A program made the translations under genes and the position numbers. A stretch of DNA of 64,000 nucleotides from an uncultured Eubacteriales bacterium (GTDB taxonomy: Bacteria > Bacillota > Clostridia > Oscillospirales > Oscillospiraceae): assembly GCA_900544765.1 (NCBI GenBank), contig UQWI01000001.1, forward strand, positions 62,001 through 126,000. The letters are read 5' to 3'. Positions 32,790 to 40,073 of this stretch are shown piece by piece (the first letter of the stretch is position 1; every line of letters starts with the position of its first letter). The notes beneath the pieces are model-generated. The model was not told the DNA's origin. It saw nothing but the letters and a program-made list of their open reading frames with translations, and did no database searches.

Positions 32790-34620
32790 CGCACTTCACC
32801 CCCTTGGGCAGCAGGTCCTGCGCGCCGCAGGCCGAGCAGGCCGCGCGGCAGTCGGGGCTCAGCTGAGCCGAATAGGCGCGGCGCCTTTCACGCAGCAGGA
32901 GGCTAGTCCTCACGCCCATGTCCACGCGGCACCAGGGCAGGACTTCGTCCTCGGCGCGCTCTCGAGTGGCGTAAAAGTCCGGGTCCACGCCGCACTCGTA
33001 GAAGGCGTCCATCCAGCGCTTGAAGCTGAAGTAGTCGCTCCAGGCCTCCATGCGCCCTCCGCGGCGCCAGACGGCTTCTATCGCGTCGCCCACGCGCCTG
33101 TCTCCCCGGCTGAGCACGGCTTCGACGAAGCTGGTGTCCGGGTCGTGCCAGTTGTATGTCACGTTCTTGGCGGTTATGCTGTCCCGCAGCAGGTTCACGC
33201 GGCGCCTGTACTCCTCGCGGGTGACCTGGGCCTCCCACTGGAAGGGGCTGTGCGGCTTCGGCACGAAGCAGCTCGTGGACACGGTGATGCGGACTCCGCG
33301 CTGCTTATTGGGCGAGCTCTCGCGCCAGACATGAAGCACCTGGGCCGCGAGGTCGGCGATGCCCACGACGTCCTCGTCCGTCTCCGTGGGCAGGCCGAGC
33401 ATGAAGTAGAGCTTGATGCCGTTCCAGCCGCCCTCAAAGGCGATGCGGCAGGTGTGCAGGAGGTCCTCCTCCGTGACGTTCTTGTTTATGACGTCGCGCA
33501 GCCGCTGCGTACCCGCCTCGGGCGCGAAGGTCAGGCCGCCGCGCCGCACCTTTTGCAGGCGGCTCATCAGTTCCATTGAGAAGTTGTCCGCGCGCAGGCT
33601 GGGCAGCGAAAGGCTGACGTTGCGAGGCTCGCAGTATTCGAGCAGGCCGTCGCAGGCCTCGCTCAAACAGCGGTAGTCGCTGCTCGACAGGCTGAGCAGC
33701 GTCGCCTCCTGAGAGCCCGTGTTCTTTATGCTCTCTATGCCCTGGCGTATGACGGTCTCCGGCTTTTTTGCCCGGATGGGCCTGTACACGTATCCCGCCT
33801 GACAGAATCGGCAGCCGCGAACACAGCCGCGGAAGAGCTCCACGTTCACGCGGTCGTGGACTATCTCCGTGCTGGGCACGATGGGGTTTGTGGGGTAGTA
33901 CACGCTGTCGAGGTCGGCGATTATGCGCTTCGTGACCTTCTCCGGCGCGCCGGGCAGACAGCGCATTTCAGACAGTGTGCCGTCGGCGCTGTAAACCGGC
34001 TCGTAGAGGCTGGGGACGTAGACGCCCTGTATCTTTGCGGCCTCCAGCAGGAAGTCGCGCTTGCTCCAGCCCTCGTCGCGGGCCTTCTGGAACAGGCGCA
34101 GGACTTCGACGTCCACCTCTTCGCCCTCGCCGAGGACCATCAAATCCATGAAGGGCGCCATCGGCTCGGGGTTGCAGCAGCTTGTACCGCCCGCGAAAAC
34201 CAGCGGCACCAGGTTGGGCCGGTCGGCGCTCCTGAGCGGCAGCCCCGCCATGTCGAGCATGTCCAGCACGGTGCAGTAGGCCATTTCGTAGCCTATTGAG
34301 AAGCCCAGCACGTCGAACTCGCTCACAGGGTCTCCGCTCTCGAGAGCGTACAGGGGTATGCCCTGCTCCCTCATGGCCTCTGCCATATCGCCCCAGGGTG
34401 CGAACACGCGCTCGCACCATATGTCCGGCTCGTTGTTTATGACACCGTAAAGTATACGCATGCCGAGGTTGGACATGCCTATCTCATACACATCCGGGAA
34501 ACAGAAGGCCATGCGCAGCTTAACTCCGCGCTTGTCCTTAATTATCTCATTGAGCTCGCCGCCGGTATATCTGGCGGGTTTTTGCACATTTGGAAGTATG
34601 CGCTCCAATCTTCTGTCCAT
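32782..34620 (-). CDS. B12-binding-domain radical SAM protein, TIGR03960 family
   Basis: A 612-residue enzyme. The N-terminal part (about 30-200) has a cobalamin-binding-like Rossmann fold, and the radical SAM core carries the 4Fe-4S motif CVRGCRFC in FRGCVRGCRFCQAGYVYRP (around residues 262-280). The C-terminal region has a cysteine cluster (CRAACSACGAQ). The chemistry is not known for the family, although a radical modification of RNA or protein is likely. The ATG at 34618-34620 is chosen over an upstream codon because it gives the usual N terminus MDRRLERILP. It has its own promoter and is coupled to the DUF2344 gene. Confidence 0.92.
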   Translation of the reverse strand: MDRRLERILPNVQKPARYTGGELNEIIKDKRGVKLRMAFCFPDVYEIGMSNLGMRILYGVINNEPDIWCERVFAPWGDMAEAMREQGIPLYALESGDPVSEFDVLGFSIGYEMAYCTVLDMLDMAGLPLRSADRPNLVPLVFAGGTSCCNPEPMAPFMDLMVLGEGEEVDVEVLRLFQKARDEGWSKRDFLLEAAKIQGVYVPSLYEPVYSADGTLSEMRCLPGAPEKVTKRIIADLDSVYYPTNPIVPSTEIVHDRVNVELFRGCVRGCRFCQAGYVYRPIRAKKPETVIRQGIESIKNTGSQEATLLSLSSSDYRCLSEACDGLLEYCEPRNVSLSLPSLRADNFSMELMSRLQKVRRGGLTFAPEAGTQRLRDVINKNVTEEDLLHTCRIAFEGGWNGIKLYFMLGLPTETDEDVVGIADLAAQVLHVWRESSPNKQRGVRITVSTSCFVPKPHSPFQWEAQVTREEYRRRVNLLRDSITAKNVTYNWHDPDTSFVEAVLSRGDRRVGDAIEAVWRRGGRMEAWSDYFSFKRWMDAFYECGVDPDFYATRERAEDEVLPWCRVDMGVRTSLLLRERRRAYSAQLSPDCRAACSACGAQDLLPKGVKCDG

Positions 34621-34653
34621 GAAACGACCCCGCTTACACAAAATACGCAAACA

Positions 34654-34682
34654 AGTATATACTATTGCAGATAATTTTACAA
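34654..34682 (-). promoter_or_regulatory. Sigma-A promoter of the radical SAM operon
   Basis: On the minus strand TTGTAA (34677-34682) and TATACT (34654-34659) have a 17-base spacer, 34 bases upstream of the ATG. Confidence 0.7.
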
Positions 34683-34773
34683 GTGCGCAGAAAAGTCTGT
34701 TTTTTCAGGAACAAACCCGCTGGGCAAGCGTCTAACGCATATATCATGGTATTTTACCAGAAGGGATGACCAC

Positions 34774-35958
34774 ATGGAGACTAACACCAGGAATAAAAAC
34801 CACCTCGTCCTCGTGGGCGTTTTGGCCGCTGTACTTATTATAGGCATAATAGCAAGCTGCACGCTTGGAGCCATGGCGCTCGGGCGTCTCTCCGCTCAGG
34901 ATGAGCAGATAAGCAAACTGAGCGAAACGCTCACCACCGTCATAGGCAGCAACTCAGACACCGTGAAGCAGGAGGATGACGTCGCCGTCGCGGGACAGTA
35001 TTACATACGCTCCACCCTGCCCATATCCGACGCGTACAAGTCCGGGGACACGTCCTCGCTTGACGAAAGGCAGAAGGAGACGCTGAGCATGGCTTCTAAG
35101 GTACTCGACGAAATTATTGCAGACGGCATGACTCCCTACGAGAAGGAAAAGGCCGTATACGACTGGATGTGCGCAAACCTCGGGCACGAGAGCGGCGTGA
35201 CAGTCGTTGTCCCGACTGCTCCCGAGTACAGCGCAGAGCCCTACGGTGTGCTTAAGTACCGCGCCGCAGTATGCGTGGGCTTCGCCACGACCTTCAGGAT
35301 GTTCATGCAGATGCTCGACATAGACTGCATGGTCGTCCACAACTCCTACCACAGCTGGAATCTGGTCAACCTGGACGGCGAGTGGTACCACACGGACATA
35401 TACTCCGACGTTGGAAGCGGAGACTACTCCAACTTCAACATGACCGACGAGATGTGCTCGTACGGCCACAACTGGGACACCGACTTTTTCCCCGCCGCGA
35501 ACGGGCTGAAGTATTGCTACGCCTACATGAACGCTAAGGAGCTCAGCGACGTCTACACCCTGCCCTCCCTTGTGCGCGAGGTGCTGGACGCTGACGAAGT
35601 GAGCAACCTGTACCTAATCTTCGACGCCGACAAGCACAAGCAGCAGCTCGCAGGAGAGCTGCTCAGCAGCACCGACAGCGCTCTTATGAGTTATGCGGAA
35701 ATGAACGGGCGCGATATGTGGATGGAATACAACATGCAGCTTGTCGACGGCCGCGTCCTGCTTACGGTAAACATCACGGATAACAGCGACAGCTCAGAAG
35801 AGCCTGCCGACGGGCTCACCGATGATGAGTACGCTCAGATTAACGAGGCAGTCAACGAGGCCTTCGGCGATGTATACGACGGGGATGTTATGCAAGACGG
35901 CAGTGAGGACTACCCCGACGCTGAGCCCACCGACCTGCCCGCAGTGGAGGTGGCCTGA
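34774..35958 (+). CDS. Membrane-anchored transglutaminase-like protein
   Basis: A 394-residue protein with a single N-terminal transmembrane helix (about 11-36), a linker, and a transglutaminase/protease-like core. The catalytic triad is readable as C167 (AAVCVGFATTF), H193 (NSYHSWNLV) and D208 (WYHTDIY). The C-terminal region is acidic, with a serine/glutamate-rich tail. It probably faces outside and may act as a cysteine protease or cross-linking enzyme on the cell wall or surface proteins. It overlaps the next gene (TGATG), a DUF4358 lipoprotein, so they are one operon and probably work together. Confidence 0.87.
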   Translation: METNTRNKNHLVLVGVLAAVLIIGIIASCTLGAMALGRLSAQDEQISKLSETLTTVIGSNSDTVKQEDDVAVAGQYYIRSTLPISDAYKSGDTSSLDERQKETLSMASKVLDEIIADGMTPYEKEKAVYDWMCANLGHESGVTVVVPTAPEYSAEPYGVLKYRAAVCVGFATTFRMFMQMLDIDCMVVHNSYHSWNLVNLDGEWYHTDIYSDVGSGDYSNFNMTDEMCSYGHNWDTDFFPAANGLKYCYAYMNAKELSDVYTLPSLVREVLDADEVSNLYLIFDADKHKQQLAGELLSSTDSALMSYAEMNGRDMWMEYNMQLVDGRVLLTVNITDNSDSSEEPADGLTDDEYAQINEAVNEAFGDVYDGDVMQDGSEDYPDAEPTDLPAVEVA

Positions 35959-36440
35959 TGAAGAAGCTAGGCATAGCGCTCGCAGCGTTCGCGCTTACGC
36001 TCTCCCTTGCCGCCTGCGGCTCAGGAGGCGGCAGCTCGGCAGCTGACCCCGTCAAGCTGGGCGAGGCCATGCTCTCCGAGGCCAGGGACCTGCCCGACAT
36101 GACCGTAGTGCACAGCGGCACAGCTGACGGCGAAGAGCTCTTCCCCTATCTCTCCGGTATGGACTACGGCAAGGTATCCGGGTACTACATGGCATACGCC
36201 ACAGCGGGCAGCGCCGAGGAAATAGCCGTCATCAGCCTTAAGGACAGCTCCGACGCCGCCGAGGCCCGCGCCTCGCTTGAGAAGCACCTCCAGGACCGTC
36301 TCGGCATATTCAGGGTCTACGGCCCGGACCAGGCGGCAATGCTGGAAAACGCGCGCATATCTGCCCGTGATGGCAGCGTAGCTTTAATCATCTGCTCGAA
36401 TGCGGACGAGGTGGAGGGCGTATTCCGCGCCCAGGGTTGA
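35958..36440 (+). CDS. DUF4358 lipoprotein
   Basis: A 160-residue predicted lipoprotein. The signal peptide ends in the lipobox LSLAAC with the lipidated cysteine at C20, followed by a glycine/serine linker and a compact alpha/beta domain with the SGMDYGKVSGYYMAYA pattern of DUF4358. The function is unknown. It starts within the stop of the transglutaminase-like gene and has a GGAGGT Shine-Dalgarno inside that gene. It ends three bases before the convergent spoIVFB-like gene. Confidence 0.88.
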   Translation: MKKLGIALAAFALTLSLAACGSGGGSSAADPVKLGEAMLSEARDLPDMTVVHSGTADGEELFPYLSGMDYGKVSGYYMAYATAGSAEEIAVISLKDSSDAAEARASLEKHLQDRLGIFRVYGPDQAAMLENARISARDGSVALIICSNADEVEGVFRAQG

Positions 36441-36443
36441 TAG

Positions 36444-36989
36444 TCAAACCCTGGCCTGTCCGGCCATAAGCACAGCCCCGGCGGCGAGCAGGGCGATTCC
36501 CATGTCGCTCGCTGCCAGCACCACACCCAATAACAGAACGGCGGAGGCCGCGACCAGGGACACCATGGCCGCGGCCTTTCTGCCGAACAGGCACTCGAAC
36601 ATCCGTCCCCCGTCGAGGGGGAGCACGGGCAGGGCGTTGAACACGCTCAGCGCCAGGCTCATACCGGCGGAAATCAGCAGCATGTCCGAATTCATGGCCG
36701 TACCGGCCCCGGAGGCCAATCCTGCCCACACGACGCCCACGACGGGTCCCGCCGCGTCACAGAAGAGCTCGTGCCAGCGAGAGCGCGGGGTACTGCGCGT
36801 GATTACGGCCCCGGTCACATTGGCCGTGATTGAAACCACGCGCCCGCCCGTGAGGGCAATAGCCGCCAGGTGGCCCAGCTCGTGTGCAGCGGCGGCCAGG
36901 AGCAGCGCCGCAAATTCAGACACATCCAGAACAAAATACAGCGCCGCGAGCAGCAGTACGCCCCCGGCGCTAAGATGCAGCTTTCTCAT
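36444..36989 (-). CDS. spoIVFB: SpoIVFB-like site-2 protease (M50)
   Basis: A 181-residue membrane metalloprotease with HELGH at 36-40 and the distal aspartate in LPVLPLDGGRMFE. It is short and hydrophobic throughout, lacking the CBS domain of longer SpoIVFB proteins. In Bacillus SpoIVFB releases sigma-K by cleaving its pro-sequence in the mother cell. Here the gene is coupled (ATGA) to an upstream M23-domain protein, matching the spoIVFA-spoIVFB gene pair, so a sporulation role is a good inference. No sigK gene is in the window. Confidence 0.82.
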   Translation of the reverse strand: MRKLHLSAGGVLLLAALYFVLDVSEFAALLLAAAAHELGHLAAIALTGGRVVSITANVTGAVITRSTPRSRWHELFCDAAGPVVGVVWAGLASGAGTAMNSDMLLISAGMSLALSVFNALPVLPLDGGRMFECLFGRKAAAMVSLVAASAVLLLGVVLAASDMGIALLAAGAVLMAGQARV

Positions 36990-37867
36990 GATAGGTAGAA
37001 CTCCGGATTGTAATATACCCCGTCGCAAGTGAGCTCGAGGTGAAGGTGGGGACCGGTCACATTTCCCGTGGCCCCGACAAGGCCGATGCACTCCCCTGCC
37101 GTCACAGTGTCGCCCCCGGTGACATAGACCGCGGAACAGTGCGCGTAGAGCGTCTGCCAGCCTCCCGGGTGCGTCACGATGATGTAGTTGCCGAAGCCGG
37201 CATCCCAGCCCACCATTCCGACCGTCCCCGAGGCGAAGGCCAAAATCTCCGTACCCGTCCAGGCGGCGAAGTCCGTGCCGTAGTGGAACAGCACCTCGTT
37301 TCTCAGCGGGTGCATGCGATATCCGAAGCCGCTGCTGGTCATGCCCGCCACTGGACTGACGTAGTCAAACGGCAGCTCCGGGTATCCGTAGCTCACGTTT
37401 GCCGGGACGTCGTAGTCTGAGAACTCCGCCTGGGCTTCCAGGAACGCGCTGACGGCCTCCGGCACAAGCTCAGGAGTGGGAGACGGCTCCGGCGTCGGCG
37501 CCGCCGTGGGCTCAGGGGCGGGCTCCTGCGTGGGCTCCGGCTCGGGCGCTGGGGACACGTCCGGCAGCAGCGCCTGCTGCTCGTCGAGCAAATCCTGAAT
37601 CGTGCCCGGCGAATAGACGCCCACCTCATCGCTCTGCGGCGCGCCCGTCAGCTGCTGCAGCACCTGGGCCACCTCGCCGTTTGAGCTCAGGCCGCGCCCC
37701 AGCTCCCGGAATACCGCCGTATAGTCGGCGTCGCGCTCTATGAGCTCGTGCAGGGCCGCGCGGGCGGGCGCGGTCTGCTCCGGAAACAGAAGCTTGAGCG
37801 CCGTCAGGACCAGGAACAGCAGCGCGGAGAGCAGCACTTTTAAACTTTTCCCTGATGAGACCTTCAT
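36986..37867 (-). CDS. spoIVFA: M23-domain membrane protein, SpoIVFA-like
   Basis: A 293-residue protein with one N-terminal transmembrane helix (about 9-28), a long proline/glutamate/threonine repeat linker (about 105-135), and a C-terminal LytM/M23 domain (about 170-290). The metal ligands and catalytic residues look intact: H195 and D199 (HYGTD), H243 (YAHC) and H274/H276 (HLHLE). SpoIVFA of Bacillus has an inactive M23 domain and inhibits SpoIVFB; this one may still be a peptidase. The start ATG has a weak Shine-Dalgarno. Paired with the SpoIVFB-like gene. Confidence 0.8.
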   Translation of the reverse strand: MKVSSGKSLKVLLSALLFLVLTALKLLFPEQTAPARAALHELIERDADYTAVFRELGRGLSSNGEVAQVLQQLTGAPQSDEVGVYSPGTIQDLLDEQQALLPDVSPAPEPEPTQEPAPEPTAAPTPEPSPTPELVPEAVSAFLEAQAEFSDYDVPANVSYGYPELPFDYVSPVAGMTSSGFGYRMHPLRNEVLFHYGTDFAAWTGTEILAFASGTVGMVGWDAGFGNYIIVTHPGGWQTLYAHCSAVYVTGGDTVTAGECIGLVGATGNVTGPHLHLELTCDGVYYNPEFYLS

Positions 37868-37919
37868 ACCGAAATTATATTGTCATCGGGACGGGCTTAT
37901 ACATCTTGAAAAGATTTTC

Positions 37920-37948
37920 TTGACAAGACGGGCTCTGGCACTTATAAT
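37920..37948 (+). promoter_or_regulatory. Consensus sigma-A promoter of tRNA-Pro
   Basis: TTGACA (37920-37925) and TATAAT (37943-37948) are both perfect and separated by 17 bases. The tRNA begins 14 bases after the -10. Confidence 0.92.
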
Positions 37949-37961
37949 AAGGAAGCTTCTT

Positions 37962-38037
37962 CGGGGTGTAGCGCAGATGGTAGCGCGCATGGTTCGGGAC
38001 CATGAGGCCGCGAGTTCAAGTCTCGCCACTCCGACCA
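37962..38037 (+). tRNA. tRNA-Pro (anticodon CGG)
   Basis: A 76-nt cloverleaf. The acceptor stem CGGGGTG pairs with CACTCCG (one G-T), the anticodon stem is CATGG/CCATG, the loop TTCGGGA gives anticodon CGG, and the T-loop is GTTCAAGTC. The CCA end is encoded. A consensus promoter precedes it and an intrinsic terminator follows within two bases. Confidence 0.95.
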
Positions 38038-38038
38038 C

Positions 38039-38076
38039 GTCGCTGCGGACGGCATATCGTTCGCAGCGACTTTTTT
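38039..38076 (+). terminator. Intrinsic terminator of tRNA-Pro
   Basis: GTCGCTGCG (38039-38047) pairs with CGCAGCGAC (38062-38070), followed by six T. Confidence 0.9.
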
Positions 38077-38194
38077 ATTAAAAAGCCACTTCTCACTAAT
38101 TCTGCTCAGTTCCTCTCCAAATCGAGCCTTATGAATCCGCGAGCGCGGCGCAGCCCTGCCGGGCTTTTGTGTCCGAGAAAAATTTTTTCCTTAT

Positions 38195-38207
38195 GTGACT
38201 TAGTCAC
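38195..38207. promoter_or_regulatory. Palindrome upstream of trxA
   Basis: GTGACT-T-AGTCAC, a 6+6 palindrome, lies 69 bases before the trxA ATG, just upstream of a possible promoter (TATATT at 38230-38235). It may be a regulator site; no -35 of good quality is seen, so activation there is conceivable. Confidence 0.45.
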
Positions 38208-38275
38208 GGTTTTTTCCGCTGCGGCGGTGTATATTAAGCACACAAGGAAGCTACGAGCCGAAAGGAGATATACAA

Positions 38276-38584
38276 ATGGCCGAAATAACCATCACTAAGA
38301 GCAATTTTGAGAGCGAAGTACTCCGCAGCGACAAGCCCGTACTCGTTGATTTCTGGGCCAGCTGGTGCGGCCCCTGCCGCATGCTTGCACCGGTCGTTGC
38401 ACAGATAGCCGACGCCCGCGACGACGTCAAGGTCGGCAAGATAAACGTCGACGAGCAGCCGGAACTGGCGGCGCGCTACAGCGTCTCCAGCATCCCCACC
38501 GTGCTTGTATTTAAAGACGGCAAGGTGGCCGCCTCCTCCGTGGGCTATCGCCCGAGGCCGCAGATAGAAGCGCTGCTCGGCTGA
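38276..38584 (+). CDS. trxA: Thioredoxin
   Basis: A 102-residue thioredoxin with the active-site motif WCGPC (W30 to C34), the cis-proline region SIPTV, and the final glycine-rich segment. It reduces protein disulfides using electrons from thioredoxin reductase, which is not in the window. AAAGGAG lies 8 bases before the ATG. A strong terminator follows, so it is likely monocistronic. The upstream palindrome may give redox or other control. Confidence 0.96.
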   Translation: MAEITITKSNFESEVLRSDKPVLVDFWASWCGPCRMLAPVVAQIADARDDVKVGKINVDEQPELAARYSVSSIPTVLVFKDGKVAASSVGYRPRPQIEALLG

Positions 38585-38634
38585 ATTATTTAGCTTTATT
38601 CTCTCCCTTCCTATACACACTCTCTCCAACAGGA

Positions 38635-38664
38635 GGCCCGCCGTCCGGCGGGCCTTTTGTTTTT
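38635..38664 (+). terminator. Intrinsic terminator of trxA
   Basis: GGCCCGCC (38635-38642) pairs with GGCGGGCC (38647-38654), followed by TTTTGTTTTT. Confidence 0.9.
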
Positions 38665-38690
38665 GTGCATCCTATTAAGAAATAGAATCA

Positions 38691-38717
38691 GGCCCGGCAG
38701 AGATGACCTGCCGGGCC
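38691..38717. terminator. Second terminator-like hairpin between trxA and the activase genes
   Basis: GGCCCGGCAG (38691-38700) pairs with CTGCCGGGCC (38708-38717). A TTGTTTATT run follows on the plus strand. It probably serves the convergent minus-strand activase operon and gives backup termination of trxA. Confidence 0.65.
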
Positions 38718-38747
38718 TTGTTTATTATTGCAGCAGCCGCAGACGGC

Positions 38748-40073
38748 TCAGACCGCGCTGGCAAGAGCGCGCTTCTTCTCGGGGGCCTGCGGCGCCTGGG
38801 TGACGGCGCGTTTGCCCTCGCGCTGCTCCAAGCGCTCGCGCGCCACGGCGAGCATGAGCTTGATGCGGTTCTCCTGATTGACACGGGTTGCGCCCGGGTC
38901 ATAGTCGATAGGCGTGATGTTCGCGCTAGGATAGAGCTCGCGGATACGGTTGATGACGCCTTTGCCGCAGATGTGGTTCGGCAGGCAGCCGAAGGGCTGC
39001 GCGCAGATGATGTTCTCGTAGCCGGTCTTGACCAGCTCCACCATCTCGGCGGTGAGCAGCCAGCCCTCTCCCATCTTCGTGCCGGTGGATATGACGCCGT
39101 CAGCCTGCTTGACGAGCTCCAGGAAAGGCATCGGGGCGTGGAAGCCGTTATTCTTGAGCGAGTCTATCATGACCTTTTCCGTCTTGCCTATGATATTCAA
39201 CAGCAGGCTCGAAGCGTTGAGCGTGAGGACGTTGCCGCCGTAGAGGCGCGCGGTCTCTGAAAAGTTGTACACGCAGTACTGCACGAAGCCCATCAGGCCG
39301 GGGATATTGACCTCGCAGTCCTGGCTGGCCAGGAACTTCTCCAAGTCGTTGTTGCCGAGCGGAGAGTACTTGACGTATATCTCGCCCACGACGCCGACCT
39401 TGACCTTCGGAGTGCGCTTGACGGGTATGGATGCGAACTCGGCGGCGATGCGGGGCATGTTCTCTCGAACCTCGCGGCTGTGCCAGCCCTTGTCGGCGCG
39501 CAGCAGGGCGCTGAGCTCGTGTATCCACTTCTCCTGCATGGCTGCGGCGTCGCCCTTGTTTATCTCGTAGGGCTCGGTCTGCGCGCGGAGCGTCACAAGC
39601 AAATCCCCGTAGTAGATGACGCTGAACAGCCTGCGTATGGTCGTCAGAGTCATGGGGAAGCCGCTGTCCTTCTCCAGGCCGGAGAAGTTCAGGCTCACAA
39701 CCGGTACCTGGCCGTATCCGGCCTTGACCAGCGCCTTGCGCAGCAGGTGTATGTAGTTCGACGCGCGGCAGCCGCCGCCGGTCTGCGTGATGATAAGGGC
39801 GGTGTGCTCCAGGTCGTACTTGCCGGAATTGAGCGCGTCGATAAACTGCCCTATCACCAGCAGCGCCGGGTAGCAGGTGTCGTTGTGGACGTACTTGAGG
39901 CCCAGCTCCGCAACCTGGCTGCCGCAGTTTTCCAAGAGCTCGCACTTGTACCCCGCCTGCTCCATGATGGCCGCCATGAGCCTGAACTGCACCGGGGCCA
40001 TGTTGGGTATGAGTATCGTGTGCGTTTTCTTCATGTCCGGCGTGAACCGGGGGTAGGTGTATTCCTCGCTCAC
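38748..40073 (-). CDS. Dehydratase activase-related protein, C-terminal component
   Basis: A 441-residue protein equivalent to the last third of the roughly 1,400-residue acyl-CoA dehydratase activase-related proteins of Clostridia, with a CoA-dehydratase-like domain. Conserved segments include CYPALLVIGQFIDAL with cysteine, TQTGGGCRASNYIHLLR, and CAQPFGCLPNHICGKG, whose cysteines could bind an Fe-S cluster. It starts with GTG at 40071-40073, overlapping the TGA of the upstream activase gene, with AGGAGG seven bases ahead. So the long protein is made as two coupled chains here. The tail (about 415-441) is a basic, variable extension. Confidence 0.85.
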   Translation of the reverse strand: MSEEYTYPRFTPDMKKTHTILIPNMAPVQFRLMAAIMEQAGYKCELLENCGSQVAELGLKYVHNDTCYPALLVIGQFIDALNSGKYDLEHTALIITQTGGGCRASNYIHLLRKALVKAGYGQVPVVSLNFSGLEKDSGFPMTLTTIRRLFSVIYYGDLLVTLRAQTEPYEINKGDAAAMQEKWIHELSALLRADKGWHSREVRENMPRIAAEFASIPVKRTPKVKVGVVGEIYVKYSPLGNNDLEKFLASQDCEVNIPGLMGFVQYCVYNFSETARLYGGNVLTLNASSLLLNIIGKTEKVMIDSLKNNGFHAPMPFLELVKQADGVISTGTKMGEGWLLTAEMVELVKTGYENIICAQPFGCLPNHICGKGVINRIRELYPSANITPIDYDPGATRVNQENRIKLMLAVARERLEQREGKRAVTQAPQAPEKKRALASAV

